Positions 26,394 to 35,306 are shown, counted from the stretch's first letter. The stretch is 64,000 nucleotides of DNA from Roseiarcus sp963767245 (GCA_963767245.1 CAVYDG010000014.1:186001-250000); one strand, 5' to 3'. Numbers and translations: made by a program. The notes: generated from the sequence alone by a model not told the origin.

Positions 26394-27440
26394 ATGCAGT
26401 CGAAATTAATTATCGGCGCCTTCGTCTTCCCGGACTTCTGGGGGGATCGGTCCCGCGCAATTTCAAACCTGGCCCGTTTGAGAGATTGTGGCGTCAACGC
26501 GATCATGACGGAGAGCGACAGCTACGAGCTTTCCGTGGTAGACGCGACGCACAACGCTGGACTCCGCTTCTTCGCCGGCGTCGCCTGTTTTTCCGACCAT
26601 GCTTCCAATTTTCGCTCTCTGCGGGAGCGCGCCGAACTATGGCCCGTGCTCGAAAATGGAGCGCGCCGGCCGCAGATGGAGTGGTATGTCGGCATGTCGC
26701 CGACGGACCGCAGACGCCAGGTGGAGGCGCTGTCGCAGATCCGGCAGATCGCGCGGACGTTTCCCATCGACGGGCTTTTTCTCGATTTCGTCCGTTGGCC
26801 GTTGCACTGGGAAATCGAGCTCAGGCCGGAGCGACAAAGACCGCTTGATTTAAGTTTCGACGGTGCGACGCTCGGAATGTTTGAGAAAGCCACAGGAGCG
26901 CTGCCGCAAGATCTCGATTCGACAGAAGCGCGGGCCGCGTGGATTCGCAAAAACCGGTTGGCCGACTGGGTTGAATTCAAATGCAAGGTCGTGAGCGATT
27001 TCGTCGGCGAGGCGCAAAACGTGCTGAAGGAAGCGAATGCCGACGCGGAACTCGGAATTTACGTCGTGCCGGACGTTAACGGGCTTACGGAGCCGTTGAC
27101 CGGCCAACGTATCAAAGATCTCGCGCCGTTGGTCGACTGGATGTCGCCCATGCTCTACCACAACATCTTGCTCCAACCGCCCGAATGGGTCGCATCGACG
27201 TTGGCGCCCATGGTCGAAATCGCCGGGGAAAAGACGCTGCCGGTCCTGCAAGCAGATTCGAACCGCGACCCGGCCCTCGTCGCCGATTGGGGACCGCCGA
27301 TGTCTGACGTTGCCTGGAGCGAAACGCTTTCGCAAGTGGCGGGACGATCCGACGTCGGAGGCCTGATTGTCTTCCCGGGCATGGCGCTGATGGGCGGAAG
27401 AGGGGCTTCGCTGCGAGCCGCGCTTGAGGCTAAGCGATAA
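26394..27440 (+). CDS. TIM-barrel protein resembling uncharacterised glycoside hydrolases, first of an ABC transporter operon
   Basis: 348 residues from MQSKLIIGAF. Without signal peptide, so probably cytoplasmic. The sequence looks like a TIM barrel: an N-terminal strand with FPDFWGDR, AIMTESDSYELS, GLFLDFVRWP around residue 145 (a candidate acid pair), LGIYVVPDVN, and DWMSPMLYHN. These elements resemble the DxxRxP and D-x-SPM-x-Y blocks of putative glycoside hydrolase families such as DUF4015/GHL types. The stop codon overlaps the ATPase start by one base, so it belongs to the transporter operon. A role in handling the imported sugar is inferred. Confidence 0.6.
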   Translation: MQSKLIIGAFVFPDFWGDRSRAISNLARLRDCGVNAIMTESDSYELSVVDATHNAGLRFFAGVACFSDHASNFRSLRERAELWPVLENGARRPQMEWYVGMSPTDRRRQVEALSQIRQIARTFPIDGLFLDFVRWPLHWEIELRPERQRPLDLSFDGATLGMFEKATGALPQDLDSTEARAAWIRKNRLADWVEFKCKVVSDFVGEAQNVLKEANADAELGIYVVPDVNGLTEPLTGQRIKDLAPLVDWMSPMLYHNILLQPPEWVASTLAPMVEIAGEKTLPVLQADSNRDPALVADWGPPMSDVAWSETLSQVAGRSDVGGLIVFPGMALMGGRGASLRAALEAKR

Positions 27441-28225
27441 TGGCCGGCTCCCCGAACACCCCAGACTTATTGTTGCGCATGGAACGAGTGAGCAAGAGCT
27501 TCGGCGCGGTCGTCGCTTTGAAGGACGCCACACTTCAGCTCCCGACCGGCGAGATCACGGGACTGGTCGGCGACAACGGCGCCGGAAAATCCACCCTCAT
27601 CAAGATGATCAGTGGCATGCTCACGCCCGATTCCGGATCGATCGAGTTCCTTGGGAAGCCTGCGAATTTCGCCTCGCCCGCAGATGCCCGCGAGCAAGGC
27701 GTTGAGACTGTGTATCAGGACCTCGCGCTTGCCGGAAACCTCGCGGTATGGGCGAACCTATATCTCGGCCGCGAACTGACCGTTGGGCCGAAATTCCTTC
27801 ACATCCTCGACAAGCCCAGAATGCTCTCCAAGACAAGTGAGATGCTCAAGCGGTTCATAGGCAATGTGCCGCCGGTCGGAGAGCCGGTCGAATATCTGTC
27901 CGGGGGGCAGCGGCAGGTTGTGGCGATTGCGCGCGCCGGAGCTTGGGGGTCGAAACTCATTCTCATGGACGAGCCTACAGCCGCGCTCGGCGTCGCTGAG
28001 ACGACGGCGGTCGAAGAGGTCATTTTGGCACTGAAGCGGCAGGGGCTGACGATACTGGTCATCAGCCACAATCTCGATCAGGTCTTTCGCATCACGGATG
28101 GAATTTGGGTCATGCGCCGCGGGCGCGTTATCGGCTATCGCAATAAGGCGAGGAGCCATCCCGACGAGATCGTCAGCATGATCACGGGCGCCGGCGCCGC
28201 CGCCTCGGCCGGGGCTGGGGCGTGA
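27440..28225 (+). CDS. Sugar ABC transporter ATP-binding protein (single-domain, FrcA-like)
   Basis: 261 residues. Walker A is GDNGAGKST at about residues 48-56; the Q-loop region reads VYQDLALAGNLAVWANLYLGRE, as in carbohydrate uptake type 2 ATPases; the signature is LSGGQRQ; Walker B is LILMDEPTAALG; and the switch histidine is in VISHN. It has one ATPase domain, unlike the double-domain RbsA type, and so matches the FrcA group. The start overlaps the upstream gene by one base and the stop overlaps the permease start by four. The alanine/glycine-rich tail is variable. Confidence 0.93.
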   Translation: MAGSPNTPDLLLRMERVSKSFGAVVALKDATLQLPTGEITGLVGDNGAGKSTLIKMISGMLTPDSGSIEFLGKPANFASPADAREQGVETVYQDLALAGNLAVWANLYLGRELTVGPKFLHILDKPRMLSKTSEMLKRFIGNVPPVGEPVEYLSGGQRQVVAIARAGAWGSKLILMDEPTAALGVAETTAVEEVILALKRQGLTILVISHNLDQVFRITDGIWVMRRGRVIGYRNKARSHPDEIVSMITGAGAAASAGAGA

Positions 28226-29187
28226 TCTTTCGCCGCTGGGGCAGATTGCTGCCCGTCATTCGACGCCACGGCGTTCTCATTGTCTTCATCCTGCTCGTTG
28301 CGAGCATGTTCGTGACGACGTCGACCTTCGGGACCTATCAGAATCTCCGGAATGTCCTGCAGCAAAACTCGATCATCGGAATCATCGCCTGCGGAATGAC
28401 CTTCGCGATAATTCTCGGCGGTTTCGATCTTTCGGTCGGGTCGATGACTGCCCTTGCGAGCGTCGTTGGCGCAACGCTCATGATCGAAATGGGAACGCCC
28501 GGCATTCCTATCGGCATTGTCGGCGCAGTCGCAGCCTGTCTTCTCGTCGGCGCAACGAATGGCGGACTAATCGCCTATCTCGGCGTCAATCCGTTCGTGG
28601 CGACGCTTGGGACGATGACCGTTGTGCGTGGACTCATCTATGTCGCCACCAACGCCTCCCCGCGCTTTGGAGTCCCCTATTCATTCACCACGCTTGGCCT
28701 CGGACGCCTCTTCGGCATCCCCAATCCAGCAATCCTCTTCCTCCTCGTCGCTCTCTTGCTCGGATTTATCCTCCATCGAACGCGCTTTGGCCATTACGTC
28801 TATGCTGTCGGCGGCAATTCTGTTGCCTCAACCCAGATGGGCGTCAACACGGCGCGTGTGCGGTTTGCCGTCTACGTTCTTGTGTCAGTGTGCGCGGCCG
28901 TATCGGGCATCATCCTCGTCGGTCAGACAGCAAGCGCAACACCGCAGGCGGCGTTGGGATACGAGCTCACCGCCATTGCCGCGGTGATTGTGGGCGGCGC
29001 GCCGCTGGGAGGCGGCCGAGGCCGGATGACCGGTACGATCGTCGGCGTCTTTCTCCTCGGAGTGGTCGCAAATGGCCTCAATCTTTTCGGCGTTTCGCCT
29101 TTCTGGCAACCGGTCGCGACCGGACTCATCCTCATTGCCGCAGTCGCTTTCGACGGTTACTCCGGCCGGGGTGCGTTCGGCTCATGA
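28222..29187 (+). CDS. Sugar ABC transporter permease (RbsC/FrcC-like)
   Basis: 321 residues starting at the GTG at 28222, inside the ATPase stop (GTGA). Eight to ten hydrophobic segments are seen. Conserved stretches include GMTFAIILGGFDLSVGSM, NGGLIAYLGVNPFVATLGTM, the ATPase-contact loop GGNSVASTQMGVNTARVR, and GGAPLGGGRGRMTGTIVGVFLLG. It forms the membrane channel for the sugar binding protein encoded 129 bases downstream. This is an intact relative of the truncated permease at 22027-22407. Confidence 0.93.
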   Translation: MIFRRWGRLLPVIRRHGVLIVFILLVASMFVTTSTFGTYQNLRNVLQQNSIIGIIACGMTFAIILGGFDLSVGSMTALASVVGATLMIEMGTPGIPIGIVGAVAACLLVGATNGGLIAYLGVNPFVATLGTMTVVRGLIYVATNASPRFGVPYSFTTLGLGRLFGIPNPAILFLLVALLLGFILHRTRFGHYVYAVGGNSVASTQMGVNTARVRFAVYVLVSVCAAVSGIILVGQTASATPQAALGYELTAIAAVIVGGAPLGGGRGRMTGTIVGVFLLGVVANGLNLFGVSPFWQPVATGLILIAAVAFDGYSGRGAFGS

Positions 29188-29315
29188 GAACCGGATGAAC
29201 AGCCTTGGCGCCTGTTTTGCAAAAACCGGAGATGCGCTAGCATGATTGCCGTCGCTGTCTTTTAGACCAATAAAAACGAGGGGCGAGCGATGGCGCCAAA
29301 CGGGAGGAATCAGAC

Positions 29316-30377
29316 ATGACCCATAATGAACCTAAGAATTTGAGTGAATTGCAGGCGCTGCGTTCTGCCCTTAGACAAGCGCTTATGCTCGGGGTCCTTT
29401 CCTTAGGGCTTCTCTCAGCGTTCACCCCGGCCGCGCTTGCGGACAAACTGAGCTGTCCGCCACCTGAAAGGCTATCCGAGAATCCAACTCCTACGCCGGC
29501 GAACAAGAAGATCGGCGTCACCGTCGCATACCTCAAGGTGCCCTTCTACGCGAACTTCAAGACTGGTCTCGAAGATGGCGCCAAACAGTTCGGCTTCACC
29601 TACGACCTGGTCGACGGCAACAGCGGCGACGTTGCAACCGAGCTCGCCAATCTTCAGAATTTCATTGCGCAGAAGAAAGACCTGATCCTTCTTACGCCCT
29701 CCGGCGACGGAATCATTCCCGGCATCAAGCTCGTGAACGATGCGCAAATTCCCCTGATCGAAGTGAACAACAAAGCCGGCTTTGGGCGCAGCGAGGCGAA
29801 CGTGCTCACTTATGTCGGCGCGGACGACGTCGAGTTCGGTCGGCTCCAGGGCAAGCTCCTCGATCAGGCCTTCGGCGGCAAGAAGGCCAAGGTCGCCTAT
29901 GTCATGGGCATTGCTGGAACTTCGCCGCAAATCCTGCGCGCCAAGGGGTGGGACGAGTTCCGCGCCAAGAATCCTCAATATGAGGAAGTCGCGCGCGTGA
30001 ACGACGACTTCGATGCCGCGAAGGCGCTGGCCGTCGTGCAGGATCTCCTCAGCCGCTTTCCCAAGGGACAGCTTGACGCGATCATCATGCAGGGTCCCGA
30101 GGCGAGCGCAGCTGTTGACTTTGCGCTCCGCAACGGGCGCGACGAGGTCAAGTTCATCGTCGGCGACTACCCCCAGGACGTGCGACAGCTGATTCACGAC
30201 GGCAAAATTTTCGGCACCGTCGATCAGGATCCTTATCCGCAGGCGTACAACGCGATGAAAATGGCGTGGCTGCATTTTAATGGAAAGGATGCCGACATCC
30301 AGAAGCCCTATTTCCTCCCGTTGCCCCTCATCACGAAGGAGAACGCCGAGAAAACGCCGGCGGCCTGGGGCTGTTGA
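29316..30377 (+). CDS. Periplasmic sugar-binding protein of the ABC transporter
   Basis: 353 residues. A long N-terminal region (MTHNEPKNLSELQ...) precedes a hydrophobic signal core (LMLGVLSLGLLSAFTPAALA). The mature protein is a type I periplasmic fold: KKIGVTVAYLKVPFYANFKTGLEDGAKQFG, LVDGNSGDVATELANLQNFIAQKKDLILLTP, and YVGADDVEFGRLQG, as in ribose- and fructose-binding proteins. It delivers the sugar to the permease at 28222. The ligand is not deducible from sequence. The 128-base gap before it holds a possible own promoter or attenuating structure, but no clear hairpin was identified. Confidence 0.92.
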   Translation: MTHNEPKNLSELQALRSALRQALMLGVLSLGLLSAFTPAALADKLSCPPPERLSENPTPTPANKKIGVTVAYLKVPFYANFKTGLEDGAKQFGFTYDLVDGNSGDVATELANLQNFIAQKKDLILLTPSGDGIIPGIKLVNDAQIPLIEVNNKAGFGRSEANVLTYVGADDVEFGRLQGKLLDQAFGGKKAKVAYVMGIAGTSPQILRAKGWDEFRAKNPQYEEVARVNDDFDAAKALAVVQDLLSRFPKGQLDAIIMQGPEASAAVDFALRNGRDEVKFIVGDYPQDVRQLIHDGKIFGTVDQDPYPQAYNAMKMAWLHFNGKDADIQKPYFLPLPLITKENAEKTPAAWGC

Positions 30378-30406
30378 TCAATCCTCTATCGCGGCGCTCG
30401 GGAGCT

Positions 30407-31639
30407 TCACCCCGGTTGCGCAGCTTTGGCGAGCGCTTGGATGCAGTCAGCGGGCGCGTGCATCAGATCCCATGAGATCACAAGGCCGGCCGCGTTCGCC
30501 GCGCGGCCGGCCTTGACCATCTCGACAATATGGACAGGATCGATGTCGATAACGCCGGGTTGGCGAACGAGCTCCAGCCCGAAATAGACGGGAACCGGCG
30601 AAAAGGCGCGAACGGCTGCGTCAATCTCCGCCTGAATGAAGGGGATCGGAACTGCCCGATCCCGCGTCTCCTGAAGCATGTTTCGGTCGAAACCCGCCTG
30701 GCGTGCTGACCACTCCACAATCCGACCTTCTTCCAAGCCAAAGCGATTCGCGACCCCCTCGATTAGCGCTGGGATCTCGAGCCGCAATCCGGCTGGTCCC
30801 TGCGCCAACCGATATGTCATCGGCTTCGCCCAGTCGCAGTGGTGCTTGAGGAGCCAGTAATCCTGACCTACCAAAGGAGCAAGGCAGGGGGAGAACAGGT
30901 CCAGCGACACTTTTCGCCCCATCCGCCGCGCGTCGTCCCCGAGTTCCGCTACGAGAGCCATTACGCTGTCGGCGCGAAAGTGGAGGAAACGGGTAAGGAC
31001 GCCGCTGCCTGCGAGCAGCGCGCCGAGCCACCCGAGACCTTTGTTGCTCTCTGAGTTGGCTCGCGAAGCCGAGGGGTCGATCGCGCGATCGGAGAGGGCG
31101 TCAACGACTGCGTCGAGGTCAAGATCGGCCGCCTTCGCCGCGTCCCGGCAGTGACCGCAAAAGCAGGACAGCATCTCGTCGATACCGTTGGCGGGGGAGG
31201 GAAACCGGATCTTGTCGAGAAAGACCCCGGCGAATTTGTACTGGGTGAGCAGCTCGCGAAGTCGCCGAACTGTCTTTCTCCTGACGTTCGGGTTGTTTGG
31301 GCACGCGAAGCGGAACGTCTCTTCCACCTCGTCCCTTTCGGCCCAGCCGCCCCAGCCGCGGCTGCGCTCGCCACGCCAGTTCACGACGAGGTCCGATTCG
31401 TCCATGCCTTCGATGTCGGAAAGCGCGCCGTACCACAGTTGAGCGTCATCGACCGGCCGGCGGGAACCGCAGAACTCGCGAAAGATTTCTGGCGCCTCTC
31501 GAAAGCCAACAATAAGGAAATCGAGGTCGATCGCGTCCTGCACGCGACGCACAGTCTCTAACATTCTGAACGGATCGAGCGAGCCGCGAGAGGAATGGGA
31601 CGTGGAGAGTTGCGCGCCGAGCTTCCAACGACCGATCAT
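30407..31639 (-). CDS. Second TIM-barrel hydrolase-like protein facing the transporter operon
   Basis: 410 residues, convergent with the transporter operon (30 bases between stops). No signal peptide. Barrel-like blocks parallel those of the 26394 protein: GVFLDKIRFPSP near residue 145 (DxIRFP), SLDLFSPCLAPLVGQDYWLL, CDWAKPMTYRL (D-x-x-KPM-x-Y), and PVYFGLELVRQPG. It also has a cysteine cluster, CFCGHC, just after the IRFP block, which may bind metal. Resemblance is to uncharacterised glycoside hydrolase-like families; catalytic activity is unproven. Shared motif order with the 26394 protein suggests distant homology or common substrate. Confidence 0.6.
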   Translation of the reverse strand: MIGRWKLGAQLSTSHSSRGSLDPFRMLETVRRVQDAIDLDFLIVGFREAPEIFREFCGSRRPVDDAQLWYGALSDIEGMDESDLVVNWRGERSRGWGGWAERDEVEETFRFACPNNPNVRRKTVRRLRELLTQYKFAGVFLDKIRFPSPANGIDEMLSCFCGHCRDAAKAADLDLDAVVDALSDRAIDPSASRANSESNKGLGWLGALLAGSGVLTRFLHFRADSVMALVAELGDDARRMGRKVSLDLFSPCLAPLVGQDYWLLKHHCDWAKPMTYRLAQGPAGLRLEIPALIEGVANRFGLEEGRIVEWSARQAGFDRNMLQETRDRAVPIPFIQAEIDAAVRAFSPVPVYFGLELVRQPGVIDIDPVHIVEMVKAGRAANAAGLVISWDLMHAPADCIQALAKAAQPG

Positions 31640-31707
31640 GAATGATGACTATTCCCCGTTAGACGGCGTGCGGTGTGACCGGAGACACCGCCCCCGCCGC
31701 CGGAACT

Positions 31708-32199
31708 TCACTTGATCTGATCGGCGACCTTGTCCAGGCCTGCCTGGACGCAGGGCTCGTCGACGCCCGGCGAGCCTGAAAGGCCAACGCCGCCAATAAA
31801 ATCATCGCCGGCCTTGATCGGAAGTCCGCCCGGGATGGCGATGACGTTCGGCAGTGTCACCTGCTCGCGCACGACGGGGTCGCCGTCAGCGAGCCGCTTC
31901 GCATACGCGGTAGTCGAGGTGCGAAAGCTGAGAGCTGTGTAGGCTTTGCGACGCGCGTTTTCCATAGCGTGCGGGCTGGCGTTGTCTCCACGGAGGGCAA
32001 CTATGGTTTCGCCGTCGCGGTCGACGACGACCACCGAAACGCGATAGCCGCCCGCGGTGCAACTCTCGACCGCCGTCTCCGCGATTGTCTTGGCGATCGA
32101 ATAGGAAAGATCGCGGCGAGGGAGCAGTTGGGCGTGCGTGGCCGAAGCTTCAGCGCCAAGCACGATGGCGAAAACGAATGTGGGTATTTGCGAACGCAT
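31708..32199 (-). CDS. Secreted GlcG/HbpS-family protein
   Basis: 163 residues from the ATG at 32199, which has a strong AGGAGG eight bases upstream. A signal peptide (MRSQIPTFVFAIVLGAEASATHA) is followed by the GlcG/HbpS fold: AKTIAETAVESCTAGGYRVSVVVVDRDG, then ENARRKAYTALSFRTST and the glycine-rich end IPGGLPIKAGDDFIGGVGLSG with VQAGLDKV. Some members bind haem; others accompany glycolate or aldehyde oxidation genes. A fragment of a molybdenum hydroxylase sits immediately upstream on the opposite strand. Confidence 0.85.
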   Translation of the reverse strand: MRSQIPTFVFAIVLGAEASATHAQLLPRRDLSYSIAKTIAETAVESCTAGGYRVSVVVVDRDGETIVALRGDNASPHAMENARRKAYTALSFRTSTTAYAKRLADGDPVVREQVTLPNVIAIPGGLPIKAGDDFIGGVGLSGSPGVDEPCVQAGLDKVADQIK

Positions 32200-32204
32200 G
32201 TCAC

Positions 32205-32515
32205 CTCCTGTCGGGACGGCGGCGGCCTGGCGAATTTTTCGGTCAATGTGGCGACCGTCTCCGCCAACATGGCGGTCGGCATTTACTATGTCCCGAAAGT
32301 CGACATCACCACGTACGCGTTCCACTCGCGCGGTGTGACCGCGGGCTCGATGCGCGGTTACGGAACCGTGCAGTCATCGACCGCGCTCGAAGTGATGGTC
32401 GATGAGATCTGTACGGCGCTGAAGCTCGACCCGTTCGAGTTCCGCCGGCGCAATGCCCTCGCGACTGGCGGTCGGATCATTGCTGGAAACACTTACAGCG
32501 TGTCGATCCGCACGC
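32205..32515 (+). pseudogene. Fragment of a xanthine dehydrogenase-family molybdopterin-binding subunit
   Basis: About 100 residues of a protein normally 700-1000 long: GGLANFSVNVATVSANMAVG, ITTYAFHSRGVTAGSMRGYG, ALEVMVDEICTALKLDPFEFRRRNAL. The RGYG and LDPFEFRRRN blocks are diagnostic of aldehyde oxidase/xanthine dehydrogenase large subunits. Both ends are cut: the 5' side abuts the glcG-type ribosome site, the 3' side changes to unrelated sequence near 32515. It has no start of its own. It was probably left by a deletion or transfer junction. Confidence 0.85.
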
Positions 32516-33265
32516 GGATGAAAGCGCCTTCCGAAATCGAGACCCTCTGGCGACAAAGTCCGGAAAACGGAGCGACAGGTCTTCGAGAATTGAAGGCGCT
32601 ACCCCTTCCCCCAACTCAATGAGCGTCACGCAAGTCAGGAATGCGAGCTCCGGCCGATCGGGCGCCAGATAGCGGGCGCGCTCCAGCCACGTTTTCGCCT
32701 GTACTATATCGCCCGCCGCGCGAGCATGTATTTCTCGAGCGTTGGACGATGCGGCCACAGCGCCATCGACCCAAAAGGCGCGACCAGCATCGTTGTAGGT
32801 GTTCATACCGGTGATCCAGCCCGTCAGCTCATCCCGCACAATCAGCAGGCCCTTGGACGCAGTTGCCGCCAGTAAGTGGGCAACCTTTTCGATGGTGACA
32901 TCGTTCTGGCGCAGGCGTGGAACCTGCGGTTCGGGACCCGCCGTTTCGATGGGGGGCAGCGGGGCCGAGGCACCCGCCTTTTCGGCTTTGCGAACCTCCT
33001 CCCGCCACCGGCCGACCGCCGCCTTCTCGAACTCGACGGTGGCGCGCCACCTGCGCAGCTGGTCGGGGTAGTCGCCGTGCATGCGCCGCTCGATCTCGGG
33101 GAGCACGTCCCGCATCAGGCAGTCGGCACCGGGCGACTTGCCGTTGCCGCTTTCGCCGACAGCCCCTATCCACAGATGCGGCGGCTCGGCCCAACCGGGC
33201 GTCGCTTGCGCCCACCGGGCGTGCCCGATTAGCGCCGAGGCTCCCGCGAGCAGCGGAGCTGCCAC
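32477..33265 (-). pseudogene. DUF3987-type island/phage ATPase fragment joined to a TPR-like fragment
   Basis: The upstream two-thirds (33265 to about 32770) match the middle of DUF3987 proteins (primase-associated plasmid/prophage ATPases): Walker A GESGNGKSP, then DVTIEKVAHLLAATASKGLLIVRDELTGW and NDAGRAFWVDGA. The frame then runs into unrelated sequence with a TPR-like helix pair (AKTWLERARYLAPDRPELAFL, then LEDLSLRFPDFVARGS). Upstream, homology continues in frame (EHEKWIDTAAA) to a stop near 33320, close to the IS110 element. Both DUF3987 ends are therefore missing and the composite frame is unlikely to be functional. Confidence 0.7.
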
Positions 33266-33369
33266 ATAGTCCTGTGGGCAGGCCGCGGCGGCAGCGGCGG
33301 TATCAATCCACTTCTCATGTTCGCCGTTTCAAGTAGCAGGCACAAGAATGCGTTGCTCGCGCGCGAGCG

Positions 33370-34870
33370 GTTCAGAATGGCCGCGGCTGAGCAGGGCAGG
33401 AGGCACGATCATCAAAACGACGGTTGATCATGCTCTGATGCGCGGGTTGGATACCGCCGGACCGGTGATGCGTCGCGGAGCTTCCTCTGTCTAGGCGCCA
33501 GCGTCGGATGATATCCGGCTGATAGTGGACGCGAGGGTTCTCCTGGCCGTGACCGTGCCTCCAGCCTTGCTCGGCTTTGGATAGATGCGTTGTCGGCGAT
33601 GACCTCCTATTCTTGATGTCCGCTATCGATCTCAGCGCATCAAACGTTGGCGGTTTGAACGTGTTTGGCGACCGCCCAGGCAAAACCCGCCAGTTCTCGA
33701 GCGATCGCGGTCGTGACCACTGTGGGTGATTTTCCCGCCCGGGCGAGCTTGCGATAGCGCCGACACAACCGCTCTTGGGCCTTCCACGCGGTGTCGCGGA
33801 TCGGCTTGGCCAGACCCTCCTGACGTAGCAGTTGCTCTCGGCTGATGCGCGCCGGGAACCGATAACTCCAGGCAGCCTCGATTAGCATTCGCCGCGCCGC
33901 GCCATTCCCGGCTTTCGTAATGCCGCCTTGGCGGAGTGTGGCGCCGCTGGAGCGCTCGGACGGAACCAGTCCGAGATACGCCATGAGCTGGCGGGGATTG
34001 GCGAAGCGGGTGATGTCGCCGAGTTCGGCGATCACCGTCGCCGCCGCGACCATAGCCATCCCGCGTAGCGCTTGCAGGGCGCGCACCACCGGGGCCAGCG
34101 ACCAATCCGGCAGCGCCGCCTCGATATGAGCTTCCAAACGGTCGCGCCGCGCCGTCGCCGCCTCAACCGCCGCGATGCAGTCTTCCAACACGATATGATG
34201 CGCCGCTTGCTCGAATTTCAGTCCGGCCATCCAGCGACGGTGCATCAATGTCCACGCCGGCCGATTGTAGTGACGGCCATGACGCAGGAGAAAGCCAGAG
34301 AGCTGCTGACGGGCCTGGCGAAGACTGCGGACGGCCGCAAGACGCGCGCGTACGAGATCGCGGATCGCCTCATGGGCCTGATCAGGAATCCACACAGCGG
34401 TCAGTTCACCGGCGCGATGCAGCTTGGCGAGGTTGATCGCATCCCGCCGGTCGGTCTTGATCCGATCTCCCGGCTTGCGTGGGATCAACGACGGAGCAAC
34501 GACAACGCAACCATGCCCAGCCAGGCTCAACTGCCGTTGAATGCCATAGCCGCAAGGGCCGGCCTCATAACAGAACCGTAGCTCGCTGCCAGCGCGCGAC
34601 AGCTTCGCTGCCAGAGCGTTCAAGGCCGTCGCTGTGTTCGCGACCTTGCCATACTCGCGCACGTCCTTGTGCGCGCCCGCCTCCGCAAGCGCGACCGCGA
34701 TCGTATCCTTGTGCACGTCAAGGCCCACGTATGTGATAGATTTGTCCAAGACCCGTCTCCTATGCATGAGGCTCCGCGCCGGAACGCCCGGCGCAACCCT
34801 CGACAAGCCTGCATACTGTGAGACGGGTCGCCCTATCTCAGGCGAACATGTAGTCTAGCCCAACCAGGGC
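33370..34870 (-). mobile_element. IS110-family insertion sequence (ends approximate)
   Basis: Contains one intact DEDD transposase with about 270 bases of noncoding sequence after it and about 100 before it. IS110 elements lack terminal inverted repeats, so the ends are estimated from where island homology stops (near 33320) and restarts (34979). The long noncoding flanks are typical; in this family one of them encodes the bridge RNA that guides target choice. The element separates the DUF3987 fragment from the AlpA-like gene. Confidence 0.75.
33640..34767 (-). CDS. IS110-family transposase
   Basis: 375 residues from MHRRRVLDKS (a shorter start at the VLDK codon is possible). The N-terminal RuvC-like DEDD domain begins YVGLDVHKDTI (first catalytic aspartate) and includes CYEAGPCGYG with the glutamate, and KTDRRDAINLAKL with the later aspartates. 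The C-terminal transposase_20 domain has LRGMAMVAAATVIAELGDITRFANPRQLMAYLGLVPSE and the serine of GGITKAGNGAARRML. The gene appears complete, so the element may be mobile. Confidence 0.93.
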   Translation of the reverse strand: MHRRRVLDKSITYVGLDVHKDTIAVALAEAGAHKDVREYGKVANTATALNALAAKLSRAGSELRFCYEAGPCGYGIQRQLSLAGHGCVVVAPSLIPRKPGDRIKTDRRDAINLAKLHRAGELTAVWIPDQAHEAIRDLVRARLAAVRSLRQARQQLSGFLLRHGRHYNRPAWTLMHRRWMAGLKFEQAAHHIVLEDCIAAVEAATARRDRLEAHIEAALPDWSLAPVVRALQALRGMAMVAAATVIAELGDITRFANPRQLMAYLGLVPSERSSGATLRQGGITKAGNGAARRMLIEAAWSYRFPARISREQLLRQEGLAKPIRDTAWKAQERLCRRYRKLARAGKSPTVVTTAIARELAGFAWAVAKHVQTANV

Positions 34871-34978
34871 CGAACACCTCCATCGGGAGTGCAGGCGGCG
34901 CGCGCCTCTGCAACCGCAGCACTCCCATATCGGGCTCGGGCCACATATCGCTCGCGGGGGCGTAGGGTTGGCCCGCCG

Positions 34979-35182
34979 TCATCGGGCTGGCTCACTCGTC
35001 GATCGGCGGACATGCCGTTCAATGAATTGGACGATGTCGCGCCGCCGATACCTCACCGAGCGCCCGATCTTGACAAACGGGCAGCCGCTGCCGCTGGCGC
35101 GCTTCCGCTCGATGGTGCGCTCGGAGCAGCCGCGGAACTCCGCGTATGCGCGCTGCTTTAGTAGATCGTCGAGGTGTTCCAT
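34979..35182 (-). CDS. AlpA-like helix-turn-helix protein (excisionase-type)
   Basis: 67 residues: LKQRAYAEFRGCSERTIERKRASGSGCPFVKIGRSVRYRRRDIVQFIERH. This is the winged helix-turn-helix of the AlpA/HTH_17 group, with the C-terminal YRRRDIVQFIE typical of excisionases and island regulators. Such proteins sit near integrases and control excision or island gene expression. Here the integrase is 900 bases upstream on the same strand. The downstream IS110 may have separated it from the replication-like genes it once preceded. Confidence 0.85.
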   Translation of the reverse strand: MEHLDDLLKQRAYAEFRGCSERTIERKRASGSGCPFVKIGRSVRYRRRDIVQFIERHVRRSTSEPAR

Positions 35183-35306
35183 GTCGTCTCTGCCACGTTG
35201 CGGGCGCCATACGGCGCGGCGCGGCGGGGACTCTGACGAACGTGTCGCTATTGTGCTGGCGAAAACCCGACGCCACCCGCGGATCAGAATTGGCGGTCGT
35301 GGCGTT

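Noticed and set aside
31969..32622. 217-codon plus-strand frame as an entire gene
   Set aside because: Its first third is antisense to the GlcG/HbpS gene; only 32205-32515 has real homology, as a fragment of a larger enzyme.
33372..33683. 103-codon minus-strand frame after the IS110 transposase
   Set aside because: Overlaps the transposase end and has the look of noncoding IS flank; treated as possible RNA region instead.
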